NCBI RefSeq assembly: GCF_900156725.1 | Contig: NZ_FTOI01000003.1 | Span: forward strand, 186,001-250,000 | Direction of reading: 5' to 3' | Length of the DNA: 64,000 nucleotides | Source: Kaistella chaponensis | Lineage (GTDB): Bacteria > Bacteroidota > Bacteroidia > Flavobacteriales > Weeksellaceae | Shown here: positions 33,962-44,967 of the stretch, in pieces | Numbering within the stretch: the stretch's first letter is position 1 | How the letters are laid out: every line of letters starts with the position of its first letter | Program-made: the position numbers and the translations under genes | Notes under the pieces: generated by a model | Seen by the model: the letters and a program-made list of their open reading frames with translations, nothing else | Told to the model about the DNA's origin: nothing | The model's database searches: none

Positions 33962-36175
33962 TTGCAAAAAGAATTCTCATTGAAAGATCTCCTTCTCATC
34001 ACTCCTCCTTTTACCCAGCTCAACACGCCTTATCCGGCAACAGCTTATATAAAAGGTTTTTTGAATACCAAAAATATTTCAAGTTATCAAATTGATCTTG
34101 GAATTGAGGTTATTTTAGCATTATTTTCGAAAAGTGGAATTGAGAAAATATTTTCAAAAACGCCTTCCTTAGAAGGAACATCGGAAAACTCAAAACGAAT
34201 TTTTGCTTTACGCGAAGAATACATCAAGACGATCGATCAGGTTATTCTTTTTCTGCAGAATAAAAATCCAACTTTAGCCAGACAAATTTGCAGCATGAAT
34301 TTTCTGCCGGAAGCATCACGTTTCAATCAACTTGATGATATGGAATATGCGTTCGGAAACATGGGTTTACAAGACAAAGCAAAACATCTTGCGACTTTGT
34401 ATTTAGAAGATATTTCAGATTATATGGTTGAAAATATCGATGCAGATTTCGGTTTCAGCCGGTATGCAGAAAGAATTGGTCAAAGTGCAAATTCCTTCGA
34501 AGAATTGTATGAAAAATTAAATGATCAACATACTTTTACCGATGAATTTACCTTAAAAATTTTACAGGAAAAATTAGATCTTGTTCAGCCAAAATTGGTG
34601 TGTTTTTCCGTTCCCTTTCCGGGAAATTTGTATGCTGCTTTTCGCTCTGCGCAATTTATTAAAGCCAACTATCCAAATATTAAAATTGCAATGGGAGGTG
34701 GTTTTCCGAATACAGAATTGCGGGAATTGAAAGATGCCAGCGTTTTCGAATTTTTCGATTATATCACTTTAGATGATGGCGAACTACCCCTCGAATTGGT
34801 GTATGAAAATGCGATCTCAAACAAAGATATTTCGGAAGCAGAATTCAAAAGAACCTTTATTTTAGAAAATCTGGAGGTAAAATATATAAACAATACGGCA
34901 AGATCTGATTATAAGCAAGCTTTTGTAGGAACTCCGGATTATAGCAATCTCCTTTTAGACCAATATATTTCCGTCATCGAAATCGCAAACCCGATGCATA
35001 GTTTATGGAGCGACGGACGATGGAACAAACTAACCATGGCGCATGGTTGTTATTGGGGAAAATGTACTTTCTGTGATATTTCTTTGGATTATATTAAAAT
35101 TTACGAACCCATTTCTGCTAAAATTTTAGTAGATCGAATGGAAGAACTCATTGCACAAACAGGCGAATCTGGGTTTCATTTTGTAGATGAAGCGGCTCCT
35201 CCAGCTTTGATGCGCGAAGTTGCACTGGAAATTCTTCGTAGAAATTTAGTCGTGACTTGGTGGACGAATATTCGGTTTGAAAAAAGTTTCAGTCGTGATT
35301 TATGTTTTTTATTAAAGATTTCAGGATGTGTCGCTGTTTCCGGCGGATTGGAAGTTGCGAGTGATCGCCTTTTGAAGTTAATCGATAAAGGAGTTTCCGT
35401 AGAACAAGTCGCAAAAGTGACGCGGAATTTCACAGAAGCGGGAATTATGGTTCACTCCTATTTGATGTTTGGTTTTCCCACGCAAACGGTGCAAGAAACC
35501 GTAGATTCATTAGAAATGGTCCGTCAACTTTTTGAGATGGGAATTTTGCAAAGTGGATTTTGGCATCAATTTTCGATGACCGCACATTCACCAATCGGAC
35601 AAAATCCTCAAGAATTTGGAGTTCAACCTCTTAAAAAGGAAATACAATTCGCCAATAATGATATTGAATTTACCGATGAAACCGGAATTGACCACAGCAA
35701 ATTTAGTTTTGGACTAAAGAAATCTCTTTTCAATTTTATGCACGGAATTAATTTCGATCTTCCTTTAAAAGATTGGTTTGATTTCAAAATTCCGAAAACT
35801 ACGATTCATCCCGATTACATTCATGATTGTCTTTTGGAGGAGGAAAATTTTGTTTTTAAAGCGAATTCAAAGTTAGTTTTTTTGGATAAAAATCCCCAAA
35901 CAGAGAATCTCACCAAAAGAACCAAAGTTGGAACATTCGAGTTTACAAGACTTATTTTCCATCTTCGAACCAATATTGTGAAATTCGAATTAGAAAAAGA
36001 AAAGGCAGAATGGCTCCTGAAGATTTTCGCCGAAAATTCTACCGCAAATCCCAAAAAAATAACCGCACAACAATTGAAAAATCAGTTTGAAGAAAATTTT
36101 GAAGACTTCGAATTGTTTTGGTTTTCAAAACCGATGCAACAGTTGAAAGAAAATGGTGTAATTCTGAGTTTGTAA
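33962..36175 (+). CDS. Cobalamin-binding-domain radical SAM protein
   Basis: 737 residues. The N-terminal part (KDLLLITPPFTQLNTPYPATAYIKGFL to about residue 320) matches the B12-binding module of class B radical SAM proteins, including KLVCFSVPFPGN and KIAMGGGFPNTELREL. The radical SAM core begins with HGCYWGKCTFCDISLDY. The cysteines are spaced C-x4-C-x2-C instead of the usual C-x3-C-x2-C, a variant seen in part of this family. Such enzymes methylate or rearrange unreactive carbons; the substrate is unknown. The start is a TTG at 33962, since no in-frame ATG lies upstream after the previous stop. It stands alone. Confidence 0.88.
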   Translation: MQKEFSLKDLLLITPPFTQLNTPYPATAYIKGFLNTKNISSYQIDLGIEVILALFSKSGIEKIFSKTPSLEGTSENSKRIFALREEYIKTIDQVILFLQNKNPTLARQICSMNFLPEASRFNQLDDMEYAFGNMGLQDKAKHLATLYLEDISDYMVENIDADFGFSRYAERIGQSANSFEELYEKLNDQHTFTDEFTLKILQEKLDLVQPKLVCFSVPFPGNLYAAFRSAQFIKANYPNIKIAMGGGFPNTELRELKDASVFEFFDYITLDDGELPLELVYENAISNKDISEAEFKRTFILENLEVKYINNTARSDYKQAFVGTPDYSNLLLDQYISVIEIANPMHSLWSDGRWNKLTMAHGCYWGKCTFCDISLDYIKIYEPISAKILVDRMEELIAQTGESGFHFVDEAAPPALMREVALEILRRNLVVTWWTNIRFEKSFSRDLCFLLKISGCVAVSGGLEVASDRLLKLIDKGVSVEQVAKVTRNFTEAGIMVHSYLMFGFPTQTVQETVDSLEMVRQLFEMGILQSGFWHQFSMTAHSPIGQNPQEFGVQPLKKEIQFANNDIEFTDETGIDHSKFSFGLKKSLFNFMHGINFDLPLKDWFDFKIPKTTIHPDYIHDCLLEEENFVFKANSKLVFLDKNPQTENLTKRTKVGTFEFTRLIFHLRTNIVKFELEKEKAEWLLKIFAENSTANPKKITAQQLKNQFEENFEDFELFWFSKPMQQLKENGVILSL

Positions 36176-36343
36176 TTTTCACTTTTAAAATCAATAAACG
36201 CATTAAAATAGAAGAATTTTCACCTGAATAAAGTTGCGAAAATCTCTTTACTTTTCTGGCTCGTGAAAATTACGGGTACAACTTTGTGCGAAAAACTGGG
36301 CGATTTTATTGCTCAAACATTGAAACAGGTTGCATGCAAAAAA

Positions 36344-36371
36344 AAATCCCATTTATTTCTAAATGAGATTT
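36344..36371 (-). terminator. Terminator of the atpDC operon
   Basis: On the minus strand AAATCTCATTT and AAATGGGATTT form a stem with one mismatch followed by nine T residues, just after the atpC stop codon. Confidence 0.8.
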
Positions 36372-36391
36372 ATATAGTGAAATAAAGTTTA

Positions 36392-36673
36392 TTATTCTGC
36401 GAGAATAATTCCTTTGTTATTATTGAATTCGATCACTCCGCTTTTCACTGGGAAAGAAAATACACTTTCTTTTTCATTCTCTTTGGTGAAATGTCTTGCA
36501 AAGTTCTCATCAATCTGGTTGGTGAAAACTCTCACTTTACCACCGATTAATGAAGCAACGATCGCTGCGTGATCTTTCATAATATGGAAGTCGCCATTTT
36601 TTCCTGGAAGCAAAACTGAACTTACTTCGCCTTCAAAAACTACAAATTCCGGGGTTAATATTTTTATATTCAT
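36392..36673 (-). CDS. atpC: F0F1 ATP synthase epsilon subunit
   Basis: 93 residues: MNIKILTPEFVVFEGEVSSVLLPGKNGDFHIMKDHAAIVASLIGG, the N-terminal beta-sandwich of epsilon. The C-terminal helical hairpin of longer epsilon subunits is missing, which is normal in Bacteroidota. It sits 83 bases downstream of atpD on the same strand. The remaining ATP synthase genes are not in this window, which fits the split atp arrangement typical of flavobacteria. Confidence 0.94.
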   Translation of the reverse strand: MNIKILTPEFVVFEGEVSSVLLPGKNGDFHIMKDHAAIVASLIGGKVRVFTNQIDENFARHFTKENEKESVFSFPVKSGVIEFNNNKGIILAE

Positions 36674-36756
36674 TTTTTCTCAGATTAAAGAGTAAAGAGA
36701 AAAGAAAAAAGAGTGAAAAATGTCTTTCCTCTTTTTTCTTTTTTCTATATTTCTAA

Positions 36757-38424
<1,668 letters not shown>

Positions 38425-38439
38425 CTAATGGTTTCTCGA

Positions 38440-38497
38440 TTTGATGGTTACAAGTTTAATATTAACAAGTGATCATGTGAATTAGAGAACCATCAAA
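38440..38497. repeat. Inverted repeat between atpD and ribF
   Basis: TTTGATGGTT (38440-38449) and AACCATCAAA (38488-38497) are perfect complements 38 bases apart. The 400-base gap between these divergent genes otherwise contains only their two promoters. It could be a hairpin or a paired operator; no function is assigned. Confidence 0.45.
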
Positions 38498-38675
38498 GTT
38501 GATTATGTAATCTTAATTTTAACCTAGAAAGCGAGAGCGATAACTTGATCATTCAATTTTGAAAAGAAAAAAAATGTATTTAATGATCTAAAAACTGCTC
38601 ATTATGGGCACTTTCATAAAAAAAGAAGGGTTAGAAATTTTGCGTAGACCATTTTAACATTTGATTAAAAAAAGA

Positions 38676-38683
38676 TACTTTTG
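38676..38683 (+). promoter_or_regulatory. TAnnTTTG promoter of ribF
   Basis: TACTTTTG lies 21 bases before the TTG start codon of ribF. No clear -33 TTG at standard spacing. Confidence 0.55.
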
Positions 38684-38703
38684 CAGCATCAAAATTTCTT
38701 CTT

Positions 38704-39624
38704 TTGAAAATCATCAAAAATCTTCAAGATTATCACCAAAAAACTCCTTTGGCACTTTCCATCGGAATGTTTGATGGGGTTCATATTGGTCATCAATCTA
38801 TTATTAATCAACTTAATACGGTTGCTAAAGATAAAAATTTAGAATCTGCAATTCTCACTTTCTGGCCGCATCCCAGAACCATTTTCTATCCCAATGACGA
38901 TCTAAAATTACTGAATACGATTGAAGAAAAAACCTATTTCCTCCAAAAACATAGCATTCAGAATCTAATTTTACAAGATTTTTCTGAAGATTTTCGCAAT
39001 TTAACAGGTGCAGAATTTGTAAAACAAATTTTGGTCGAAAAACTGAACGTTAAACATTTAATCATCGGTCACGATCATACTTTTGGTAAAAATAAAAGTG
39101 GTAATTTTTCCTTACTAGAAAAAATGGCTACAGAATTAGAATTTGAGGTTCAACAAGTTGAAGCCGTTGATTTTCAGGAAAGGCACATCAGTTCGACCCA
39201 AATTAGAAAAGCATTGTCGGTCGGAAATATAAAAGAAGCCAACGAAATGTTAGGTTATACGTATTCTGTTTCAGGAGAAGTTGTTCACGGAAAAAAGATC
39301 GGCAGAACGATTGGTTATCCTACAGCAAATATTGCGGTGAATTCTATGAAATTTTTACCGAAAAAAGGCGCCTATATTGTAGATGTTTTTGTGAAAAAGC
39401 AACATTTAAAAGGAATGCTCAGTATCGGAACCAACCCTACTGTTGATGGTAAATTGGTTTCTGTGGAAGTTTATATTTTAAATTTTAATGATGATCTTTA
39501 TGGTGAGGAAATCTCTGTCAATTTCCGGGAGTTTCTTCACGATGAAATAAAATTTGAAAATCTGGAGAAATTGATTGAAAGATTGGATGAAGATAAAAAA
39601 CTGACGGAAAATTTTCAGTTTTAG
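38704..39624 (+). CDS. ribF: Bifunctional riboflavin kinase/FAD synthetase
   Basis: 306 residues, the standard length. The N-terminal FAD synthetase nucleotidyltransferase domain shows SIGMFDGVHIGHQ (HxGH motif), the later GHDHTFGKNKSGN and SSTQIRKAL. The C-terminal riboflavin kinase domain shows GRTIGYPTANI and NPTVDG. It makes FMN and FAD from riboflavin. The start is a TTG codon (38704), supported by the promoter 21 bases upstream and the absence of an earlier in-frame ATG. Confidence 0.95.
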   Translation: MKIIKNLQDYHQKTPLALSIGMFDGVHIGHQSIINQLNTVAKDKNLESAILTFWPHPRTIFYPNDDLKLLNTIEEKTYFLQKHSIQNLILQDFSEDFRNLTGAEFVKQILVEKLNVKHLIIGHDHTFGKNKSGNFSLLEKMATELEFEVQQVEAVDFQERHISSTQIRKALSVGNIKEANEMLGYTYSVSGEVVHGKKIGRTIGYPTANIAVNSMKFLPKKGAYIVDVFVKKQHLKGMLSIGTNPTVDGKLVSVEVYILNFNDDLYGEEISVNFREFLHDEIKFENLEKLIERLDEDKKLTENFQF

Positions 39625-39681
39625 TTTTTGATTCAAATTCGTTCTCAATTTTAAATCATTTAGTATTTGCGTGATCGTTTT

Positions 39682-40038
39682 TCAAGAATTTAAAACTTCT
39701 TCCCGAATTTTTTTAGGTAGAGCTTTTAATACTAATTCATAAGAATGATCGATTAAGTTTACGATTAATTCTTGCTTCAAACCTTCACAAATTACCGAAT
39801 TCCAGTGTGTTTTGTTCATGTGATAAGCGCCATTAATTTGCGGGTATTGTTCGCGAAGTTCTGCACTCCATTCCGGATCGGTTTTTACGGCAATGCTTAA
39901 AGGTTGTTTCTCCAAAGACATCAACAAAAACATTTTTCCACCCACTTTTAAAACTAAGGTTTCTGGATTGAAAGGAAAAGTCTCTTCTACTCCATTTTTT
40001 TCTGCGAGACAATATTCGAGGATTTCGTTGGCATTCAT
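39682..40038 (-). CDS. MmcQ/YjbR-family protein
   Basis: 118 residues matching the MmcQ/YjbR fold (double-wing DNA-binding-like): start MNANEILEYCLAEKNGVEETFPF, then LVLKVGGKMFLLMSLE, IAVKTDPEWSAELREQYP and GAYHMNKTHWNSV. It is cytoplasmic. The fold resembles DNA-binding motifs, but no activity is established for this family. Single gene, convergent with ribF and divergent from the oxidoreductase at 40149. Confidence 0.9.
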   Translation of the reverse strand: MNANEILEYCLAEKNGVEETFPFNPETLVLKVGGKMFLLMSLEKQPLSIAVKTDPEWSAELREQYPQINGAYHMNKTHWNSVICEGLKQELIVNLIDHSYELVLKALPKKIREEVLNS

Positions 40039-40148
40039 ATTGTTGTAAGTTATTCGTAGAGCACGATGGGACTCTCAAACAAATTTAGTAATTTTATTAC
40101 ATTAAAAACGCTGTAAACCACTCGTTGTTTATCGCTAAAATCCGAAAT

Positions 40149-40805
40149 ATGAAAGCACTTGTAATTGGCGCAACTGGCGCTACAGGGAAAGATTTGGTCA
40201 CTCAACTGCTGAGTGATCCCGATTTTAAAGAAGTAGATGTTTTCGTAAGAAAACCGGTAACAATACAAAATCCAAAATTGAAAACGCATATCGTCGATTT
40301 TGAAAAACCCGATGAATGGAAAGATCTGGTAAAAGGAGATGTTGCTTTTTCGTGTCTGGGAACAACTTTGAAAACTGCAGGAAGTAAGGAAGCTCAGCGA
40401 AAAGTAGATTACGATTACCAATACAATTTTGCGAAAAGTGCGAGAGAAAATAATGTTGAAGATTATGTGTTAGTTTCTTCCTATGGCGCTGATTCGAAAT
40501 CGAAAATTTTCTATTCTAAAATGAAAGGTGATTTGGAGCAAAGTGTAAAAGCGCTCCATTTCAATAAAATAACCATATTTCAACCCGGAATGCTCGAAAG
40601 AAAAGAGACCGAAAGAATGGGAGAAGTTTTGGGCGGAAAAATAATTAAATTGGCGAATAAATTGGGAATGTTTAAGAGTCAAAAACCTTTGCCTACCAAA
40701 GTTTTAGCGAAAGCAATGATCAATTCATCTAAAATAAAATCAAACAGTTATTCTAAAATAAAGTTGGGAAGTATTTTCAGTTTTGCGGAGAAAGGTAAGC
40801 TTTGA
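40149..40805 (+). CDS. NAD(P)-binding oxidoreductase (atypical SDR/NmrA-like)
   Basis: 218 residues. The Rossmann entry is MKALVIGATGATGKDLVTQLL with glycine motif GATGATG. Later blocks are DVAFSCLGTTLKTAGSKEAQRKVDYDYQYNFAKSARENNVEDYVLVSSYGAD (strand 4-5 region, like human HTATIP2 and bacterial YwnB-type proteins) and NKITIFQPGMLERKE. The usual YxxxK catalytic pair is present only loosely (SYGADSKSKIFYSKMKG). The start at 40149 is chosen because it begins directly at the Rossmann strand; a Met eight codons upstream is possible. Substrate unknown. Confidence 0.82.
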   Translation: MKALVIGATGATGKDLVTQLLSDPDFKEVDVFVRKPVTIQNPKLKTHIVDFEKPDEWKDLVKGDVAFSCLGTTLKTAGSKEAQRKVDYDYQYNFAKSARENNVEDYVLVSSYGADSKSKIFYSKMKGDLEQSVKALHFNKITIFQPGMLERKETERMGEVLGGKIIKLANKLGMFKSQKPLPTKVLAKAMINSSKIKSNSYSKIKLGSIFSFAEKGKL

Positions 40806-40842
40806 AAATAAAAAATGAAGCAATTTTAAAGCTCACCAAATA

Positions 40843-40881
40843 AAAAGCCGTTTCAAAACGTATTTGAAACGGCTTTTTTTA
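40843..40881. terminator. Bidirectional terminator
   Basis: AAAAGCCGTTTCA and TGAAACGGCTTTT form a 13-bp stem between the convergent oxidoreductase and frr genes, with T-runs on both strands. Confidence 0.85.
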
Positions 40882-40896
40882 TAGGATCAAGTGAAA

Positions 40897-41451
40897 TTAT
40901 ACTTTCATAATTTCTGCTTCTTTCGATTTCAAATGTTCATCGCAAATTTTAACGAATTTATCCGTCAAAAGTTGAATTTTAGCTTCTTCATCTTTAATTA
41001 AATCTTCAGAAACTCCATCTAATTTTCTTAGATCTTTCATTCCTTCCTGTCTTGCATTTCGGATGGTAATTTTAGTTGCATCTGATTCACCTTTTGCGTT
41101 TTTCGCCAACTCACGTCGTCGTTCTTCCGTTAAAGGAGGAACATTCAGAGTAATATTTTCTCCGTTGTTCATCGGAGCAAATCCTAGGTTTGAATTGATA
41201 ATTGCTTTTTCAATTGCTCCAATCGCAGTTTTATCCCACGGTTGAATAGAAATCGTCATTGCATCGGGAACCATCACGTTTGCAACCTGATTCAATGGAG
41301 TTGGTGCGCCGTAATACTCTACCATCACGTCTTGAACCATCGTTGTTGAAGCGCGACCTGCTCTAATTTTCTGAAAAGCATGGTCCAAATGTTTGATAGC
41401 AGCATCCATTTCCTGCTTAACCATATCTGTGATCATCTCTAAATCTCCCAT
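40897..41451 (-). CDS. frr: Ribosome recycling factor
   Basis: 184 residues with the RRF pattern: KIRAGRASTTMVQDVMVEYYGAPTPLNQVANVMVPDAMTISIQPWDK, then NNGENITLNVPPLTEERRRELAKNAKGESDATKITIRNARQEG. It splits the post-termination ribosome together with EF-G. The first five codons (MGDLE) may not be translated; a second Met follows at residue 6 and gives the more usual length. It lies 60 bases downstream of pyrH, the standard bacterial pair. Confidence 0.96.
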   Translation of the reverse strand: MGDLEMITDMVKQEMDAAIKHLDHAFQKIRAGRASTTMVQDVMVEYYGAPTPLNQVANVMVPDAMTISIQPWDKTAIGAIEKAIINSNLGFAPMNNGENITLNVPPLTEERRRELAKNAKGESDATKITIRNARQEGMKDLRKLDGVSEDLIKDEEAKIQLLTDKFVKICDEHLKSKEAEIMKV

Positions 41452-41511
41452 AAATTTTTTGTTTCTAGTTTAAAGTATATCGTGTTTATCTGCTTTTATT
41501 TTTTTTTACAA

Positions 41512-42219
41512 CTATATATTGACTAAAGTTCCGATATTTTCTCCTTGTACAATTTTCAAAAGATTCCCTTCTTTGTTCATATCAAAAACAATGATTGGCA
41601 ATTTATTCTCATGGCTCAAAGTAAACGCGGTCATATCCATTACTTTCAACCCTTTTTCGAAAACCTCTTCGAACGTTAAAGAATTATATTTGATGGCATC
41701 TGCATTTTTTTCCGGATCTGAATCATAAATTCCATCGACTCTGGTTCCCTTTAAAATAACATCTGCGCCAATTTCGATGGCTCTCAAAGTTGCAGCGGTA
41801 TCGGTTGTAAAATACGGATTTCCTGTTCCTGCCCCGAAAATTACTACTCTGCCTTTTTCTAAATGTCTTGTGGCTTTTCTTTTAATAAAAGGTTCAGCTA
41901 CTTTATCCATTTCAATGGCAGACTGAAGTCTGGTGTGAATTCCTGCGTCTTCTAATGCTCCTTGCAACGCCATTCCGTTGATCACAGTTGCCAACATTCC
42001 CATGTAATCTCCCTGAACTCTATCCATTCCTTTTGCAGCTCCTGCCAATCCACGGAAAATATTTCCACCACCAATTACGATGGCAATTTCACATTTGATA
42101 TCTACTAATTTTCTTATTTCAGCAGCATATTCTTTTAAACGATCATTATCAATTCCGTATGAACGGTTTCCCATCAAAGCTTCACCGCTAAGTTTTAGAA
42201 GAATTCTTTTGTATTTCAT
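41512..42219 (-). CDS. pyrH: UMP kinase
   Basis: 235 residues of the amino-acid-kinase fold: [58 protein letters not shown] and [14 protein letters not shown]. It phosphorylates UMP to UDP in pyrimidine synthesis. A TAnnTTTG promoter (42249-42256, minus) precedes it by about 30 bases, so it leads the pyrH-frr operon. Confidence 0.97.
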   Translation of the reverse strand: MKYKRILLKLSGEALMGNRSYGIDNDRLKEYAAEIRKLVDIKCEIAIVIGGGNIFRGLAGAAKGMDRVQGDYMGMLATVINGMALQGALEDAGIHTRLQSAIEMDKVAEPFIKRKATRHLEKGRVVIFGAGTGNPYFTTDTAATLRAIEIGADVILKGTRVDGIYDSDPEKNADAIKYNSLTFEEVFEKGLKVMDMTAFTLSHENKLPIIVFDMNKEGNLLKIVQGENIGTLVNI

Positions 42220-42248
42220 TTTTTTACTTTATTACTTTTTTTGCACTG

Positions 42249-42256
42249 CAAATATA
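42249..42256 (-). promoter_or_regulatory. TAnnTTTG promoter of pyrH-frr
   Basis: Minus-strand TATATTTG, 30 bases upstream of the pyrH ATG. The -33 element is not obvious. Confidence 0.6.
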
Positions 42257-42353
42257 AGGAAACCCAAATAATTTCGTTAATAGATTTATATTTACAGCGA
42301 AATATTTTCAGAAATTATATAAAAGAATTATTTTTGTCCTAATAAACACAAAT

Positions 42354-43352
42354 TTGAAAAAATCAACCTTCCTTTATTTTTTACTTTCACCTATAATTTT
42401 GTTTGCTCAGGAAGGGCAAAACGTTTATCCCTTTCTCAATATTCCTGTTTCAGCAAGACAAGCTGCATTGGGTGGTGATGCGGTTTCTATTAGAGATTTC
42501 GACGTAAGTTTTGCGGGGGTAAACCCAGGTTTAATGAATTTGGAGCAGGATCAAATGATATCTTTAAATTTCGCTTCTTATCTCGCCGATTCTAAATATG
42601 GAACAATTTCTTTTGTTAAAGATCTTGGTGAAGCGCATTTAATTTCATTTAATGCGAGATATATGGATTACGGACGAATGCCGCGAACCGACGAAAGCGC
42701 AACCATCGATGGTGAATTTGGCGCAATGGATGCTTCTGTTGGACTGGGTTACGCGTATCAATTCGATGAAAATTGGACGATCGCAGGTGGAACAAATTTT
42801 ATCAGTTCAAAAATTGACAATTATACCTCAATGGCAGTCGTTGGAACTGCGGGAGTCACCTATCATAATCAAAAATCTAAGGAAACCTTGGCTTTGGTTT
42901 TTCGGAATTTTGGCTACCAATTCAAACCTTTTAATGGGGTTCGCGAAAATGTTGCTTTCCGGGTCGATTTAGGATATACCAAAATTTTAGATGAATTTCC
43001 AGTAGCTTTAACGATCACCGCGCATGATTTACAAAAATTAAATATTTCACAAGATTTTAATAATAATGGTCAGGAAGTAAACTTTGGAAGAAAACTTGCC
43101 GATCACTTCTCCGTGGGTGCAGAACTTTTCCCAGAGCAGAATTTCAATATTCGTTTTGGTTATAATGTAAAACGTGGAAATGAATTGGCGGTCTTAGATC
43201 AGAGAAGTTTCGCAGGACTTTCTGCCGGTTTTGGAATTAAAATTTCCTCATTCCGTTTCGATTATTCCCATGTTCGATACCATAATTCTTCTAATGTTAA
43301 CATGTTTGGACTTACTTTAGATTTAATTGAAGTGGGTGGGAATCGAAGATAA
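42354..43352 (+). CDS. porQ: Type IX secretion system protein PorQ
   Basis: 332 residues. A signal peptide (FLYFLLSPIILFAQ) is followed by an outer-membrane barrel of the FadL-like PorQ/PorV group: FLNIPVSARQAALGGDAVS, FAGVNPGLM, YGTISFVKDLG, MDYGRMPRTDE and the C-terminal FGIKISSFRFDYSHVRYHNSSNVNMFGLTLDL. PorQ is part of the T9SS attachment complex that handles cargo with C-terminal sorting signals. The start appears to be a non-ATG codon. The cmk gene follows after 60 bases, the usual neighbour in Bacteroidota. Confidence 0.9.
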   Translation: MKKSTFLYFLLSPIILFAQEGQNVYPFLNIPVSARQAALGGDAVSIRDFDVSFAGVNPGLMNLEQDQMISLNFASYLADSKYGTISFVKDLGEAHLISFNARYMDYGRMPRTDESATIDGEFGAMDASVGLGYAYQFDENWTIAGGTNFISSKIDNYTSMAVVGTAGVTYHNQKSKETLALVFRNFGYQFKPFNGVRENVAFRVDLGYTKILDEFPVALTITAHDLQKLNISQDFNNNGQEVNFGRKLADHFSVGAELFPEQNFNIRFGYNVKRGNELAVLDQRSFAGLSAGFGIKISSFRFDYSHVRYHNSSNVNMFGLTLDLIEVGGNRR

Positions 43353-43412
43353 TTCTTTAACCCAAAGCTCAATTAATTTGCCCTCTCCAAAAAAAATCAA
43401 GAAATTTGCTTC

Positions 43413-44087
43413 ATGAGAAAACCTGTAATCGCTATCGATGGCTATTCCTCTACCGGAAAAAGTTCGATTTCTAAAATAATTGCGCAGGAACTCGGTCTTG
43501 TTCACATGGATACAGGTGCTCTTTACCGAGGAATTACCTACTTCGCACTTCAAAATTGTTTGAATAATGAGGGTGAAATTAATTTATCCCAATTATTTGC
43601 AAGATTAAATGAAATACATCTTGAATTTAAACCCATCGATCAGGAATTGGTGCTGTTTCTTAACGGAATAAATATTTCGAATGAAATCAGACGAAATGAC
43701 GTCGCAGCGAACGTGAGTCTGATTGCCTGCCAAAAAGAAGTGCGTGATTGCCTCTTGGAAACACAACGAGAAATTGCCAAAAATGGAGGTGTAATCTTAG
43801 ATGGACGCGACATAGGAACCGTCGTTTTACCCAAAGCGGATTACAAATTTTTTCTCACTGCAAGTATTGAAGAGCGTACGAGAAGAAGATTTTTGGAGTT
43901 GCAATCGTTGGGAATTGAAACCGATGAAAATGCTGTCATGCGAAATTTAATTAATCGAGACAAAATTGACAGCGAAAGAGAAGTGGCACCTTTGCGAAAA
44001 GCGAGCGATGCTATTCTGATTGACAATACGCATTTGTCTAAAAAAGAAACGATTGCATTAATATTATCTCAAATTGATGACATTTAA
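43413..44087 (+). CDS. cmk: Cytidylate kinase
   Basis: 224 residues. P-loop GYSSTGKSS replaces the common GPSGSGKST but keeps the GKS core. Other motifs are HMDTGALYRGITYF, DGRDIGTVVLPKADYKFFLTAS and RINxRDxxDxxRxxxPL-type LINRDKIDSEREVAPLRKASDA. It phosphorylates CMP and dCMP. It follows porQ and is probably co-transcribed. Confidence 0.96.
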   Translation: MRKPVIAIDGYSSTGKSSISKIIAQELGLVHMDTGALYRGITYFALQNCLNNEGEINLSQLFARLNEIHLEFKPIDQELVLFLNGINISNEIRRNDVAANVSLIACQKEVRDCLLETQREIAKNGGVILDGRDIGTVVLPKADYKFFLTASIEERTRRRFLELQSLGIETDENAVMRNLINRDKIDSEREVAPLRKASDAILIDNTHLSKKETIALILSQIDDI

Positions 44088-44190
44088 CAACTTTTAAGAA
44101 AATTATTGGATGGATTGGTATATAAATTGTAACTTTATAAGGGTTTAAAATTAAATATCATTAAAATATTAACTATTAAAATTTAATAAA

Positions 44191-44574
44191 ATGTCAAAAA
44201 AAGGAAATAATGCAGCAGGAGTTTTAGCTGGTTTACTTGCAGGTGCTGCAGCAGGTGTTGTATTAGGAATGCTTTACGCTCCGGAAGAAGGTAAAGAAAC
44301 TAGAAAAAAAATCAAGGAAAAAGCAGGTGATCTTAAAGATCAGGCAGTTGACCAATATGGAAAAGTTTCTGAAAAAGCGAAAGAGCAATACCAAGATGTT
44401 ACAACCAAAGTAAAAGATCAGTACGGAAACATTTCTTCTCAGTTCAAAGAAACTGCAGACAAAGTGGTAACTTCTGTGAAAGACGGTTATGACAAGTACA
44501 AAGACCAAGCGATTGCAAAAACTACAGAAGTAGTAAAAGATGTTGAAAATGAATTAGACGGATTGAAATCTTAA
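44191..44574 (+). CDS. YtxH domain-containing envelope-stress protein
   Basis: 127 residues. A glycine/alanine-rich membrane segment (AAGVLAGLLAGAAAGVVLGMLYAPEEGKETR) is the YtxH motif. It is followed by a long charged helical tail (KDQAVDQYGKVSEKAKEQYQDVTTKVKDQYG) with roughly 11-residue repeats like those of LEA and apolipoprotein helices. Such proteins are often stress-induced in Gram-negative bacteria. It heads a three-gene group with the holin-like and hypothetical genes. Confidence 0.85.
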   Translation: MSKKGNNAAGVLAGLLAGAAAGVVLGMLYAPEEGKETRKKIKEKAGDLKDQAVDQYGKVSEKAKEQYQDVTTKVKDQYGNISSQFKETADKVVTSVKDGYDKYKDQAIAKTTEVVKDVENELDGLKS

Positions 44575-44599
44575 TTAATTTCCGTTTTATTCTCTATTA

Positions 44600-44631
44600 A
44601 AAAGGAACTTAACGGTAAGTTCCTTTTTTTT
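44600..44631 (+). terminator. Terminator between the YtxH and holin-like genes
   Basis: AAAGGAACTTA-acgg-TAAGTTCCTTT followed by five further T residues: an 11-bp stem, strong enough to make the next gene partly independent. Confidence 0.85.
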
Positions 44632-44654
44632 GTAACTTTATAAAAATTTAAAGC

Positions 44655-44963
44655 ATGTTGAATCTTTTAAAAGAATATGCCTACAAACGAGCAGATTTAC
44701 TTAAATTAGAAGCTACCGAAAAATCGGTAACCATTTTAGGTACAGTAATCTACATTGTTTTAGCCTTGTTTTCATTGCTCTTTTTTGTTTTGCTTCTTCT
44801 CTTTGGCCTCGGTTTTCTTATTGGGACCTATCTCGATAACTATGGTTTCGGCTTACTCATTGTTGCAGGATGCTTTCTCATCATTTTAGCACTCGTTTTG
44901 ATGAACAGAAAAGCAATCAAAAATAGAGTCGCAAATAAAATTCTTGAATCTTTAGACGATTAA
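44655..44963 (+). CDS. Phage-holin-family/DUF1469-like membrane protein
   Basis: 102 residues with two membrane hairpin segments (ILGTVIYIVLALFSLLFFVLLLLFGLGFLIG and GFGLLIVAGCFLIILALVLM), flanked by a charged N-terminus (LLKEYAYKRADLLKLEATEK) and a basic tail. This is the pattern of the putative holin superfamily III/Actinobacterial holin-X proteins encoded next to YtxH genes in many bacteria. Phage lysis is not implied. The next gene starts 4 bases after its stop. Confidence 0.82.
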   Translation: MLNLLKEYAYKRADLLKLEATEKSVTILGTVIYIVLALFSLLFFVLLLLFGLGFLIGTYLDNYGFGLLIVAGCFLIILALVLMNRKAIKNRVANKILESLDD

Positions 44964-44967
44964 TATT

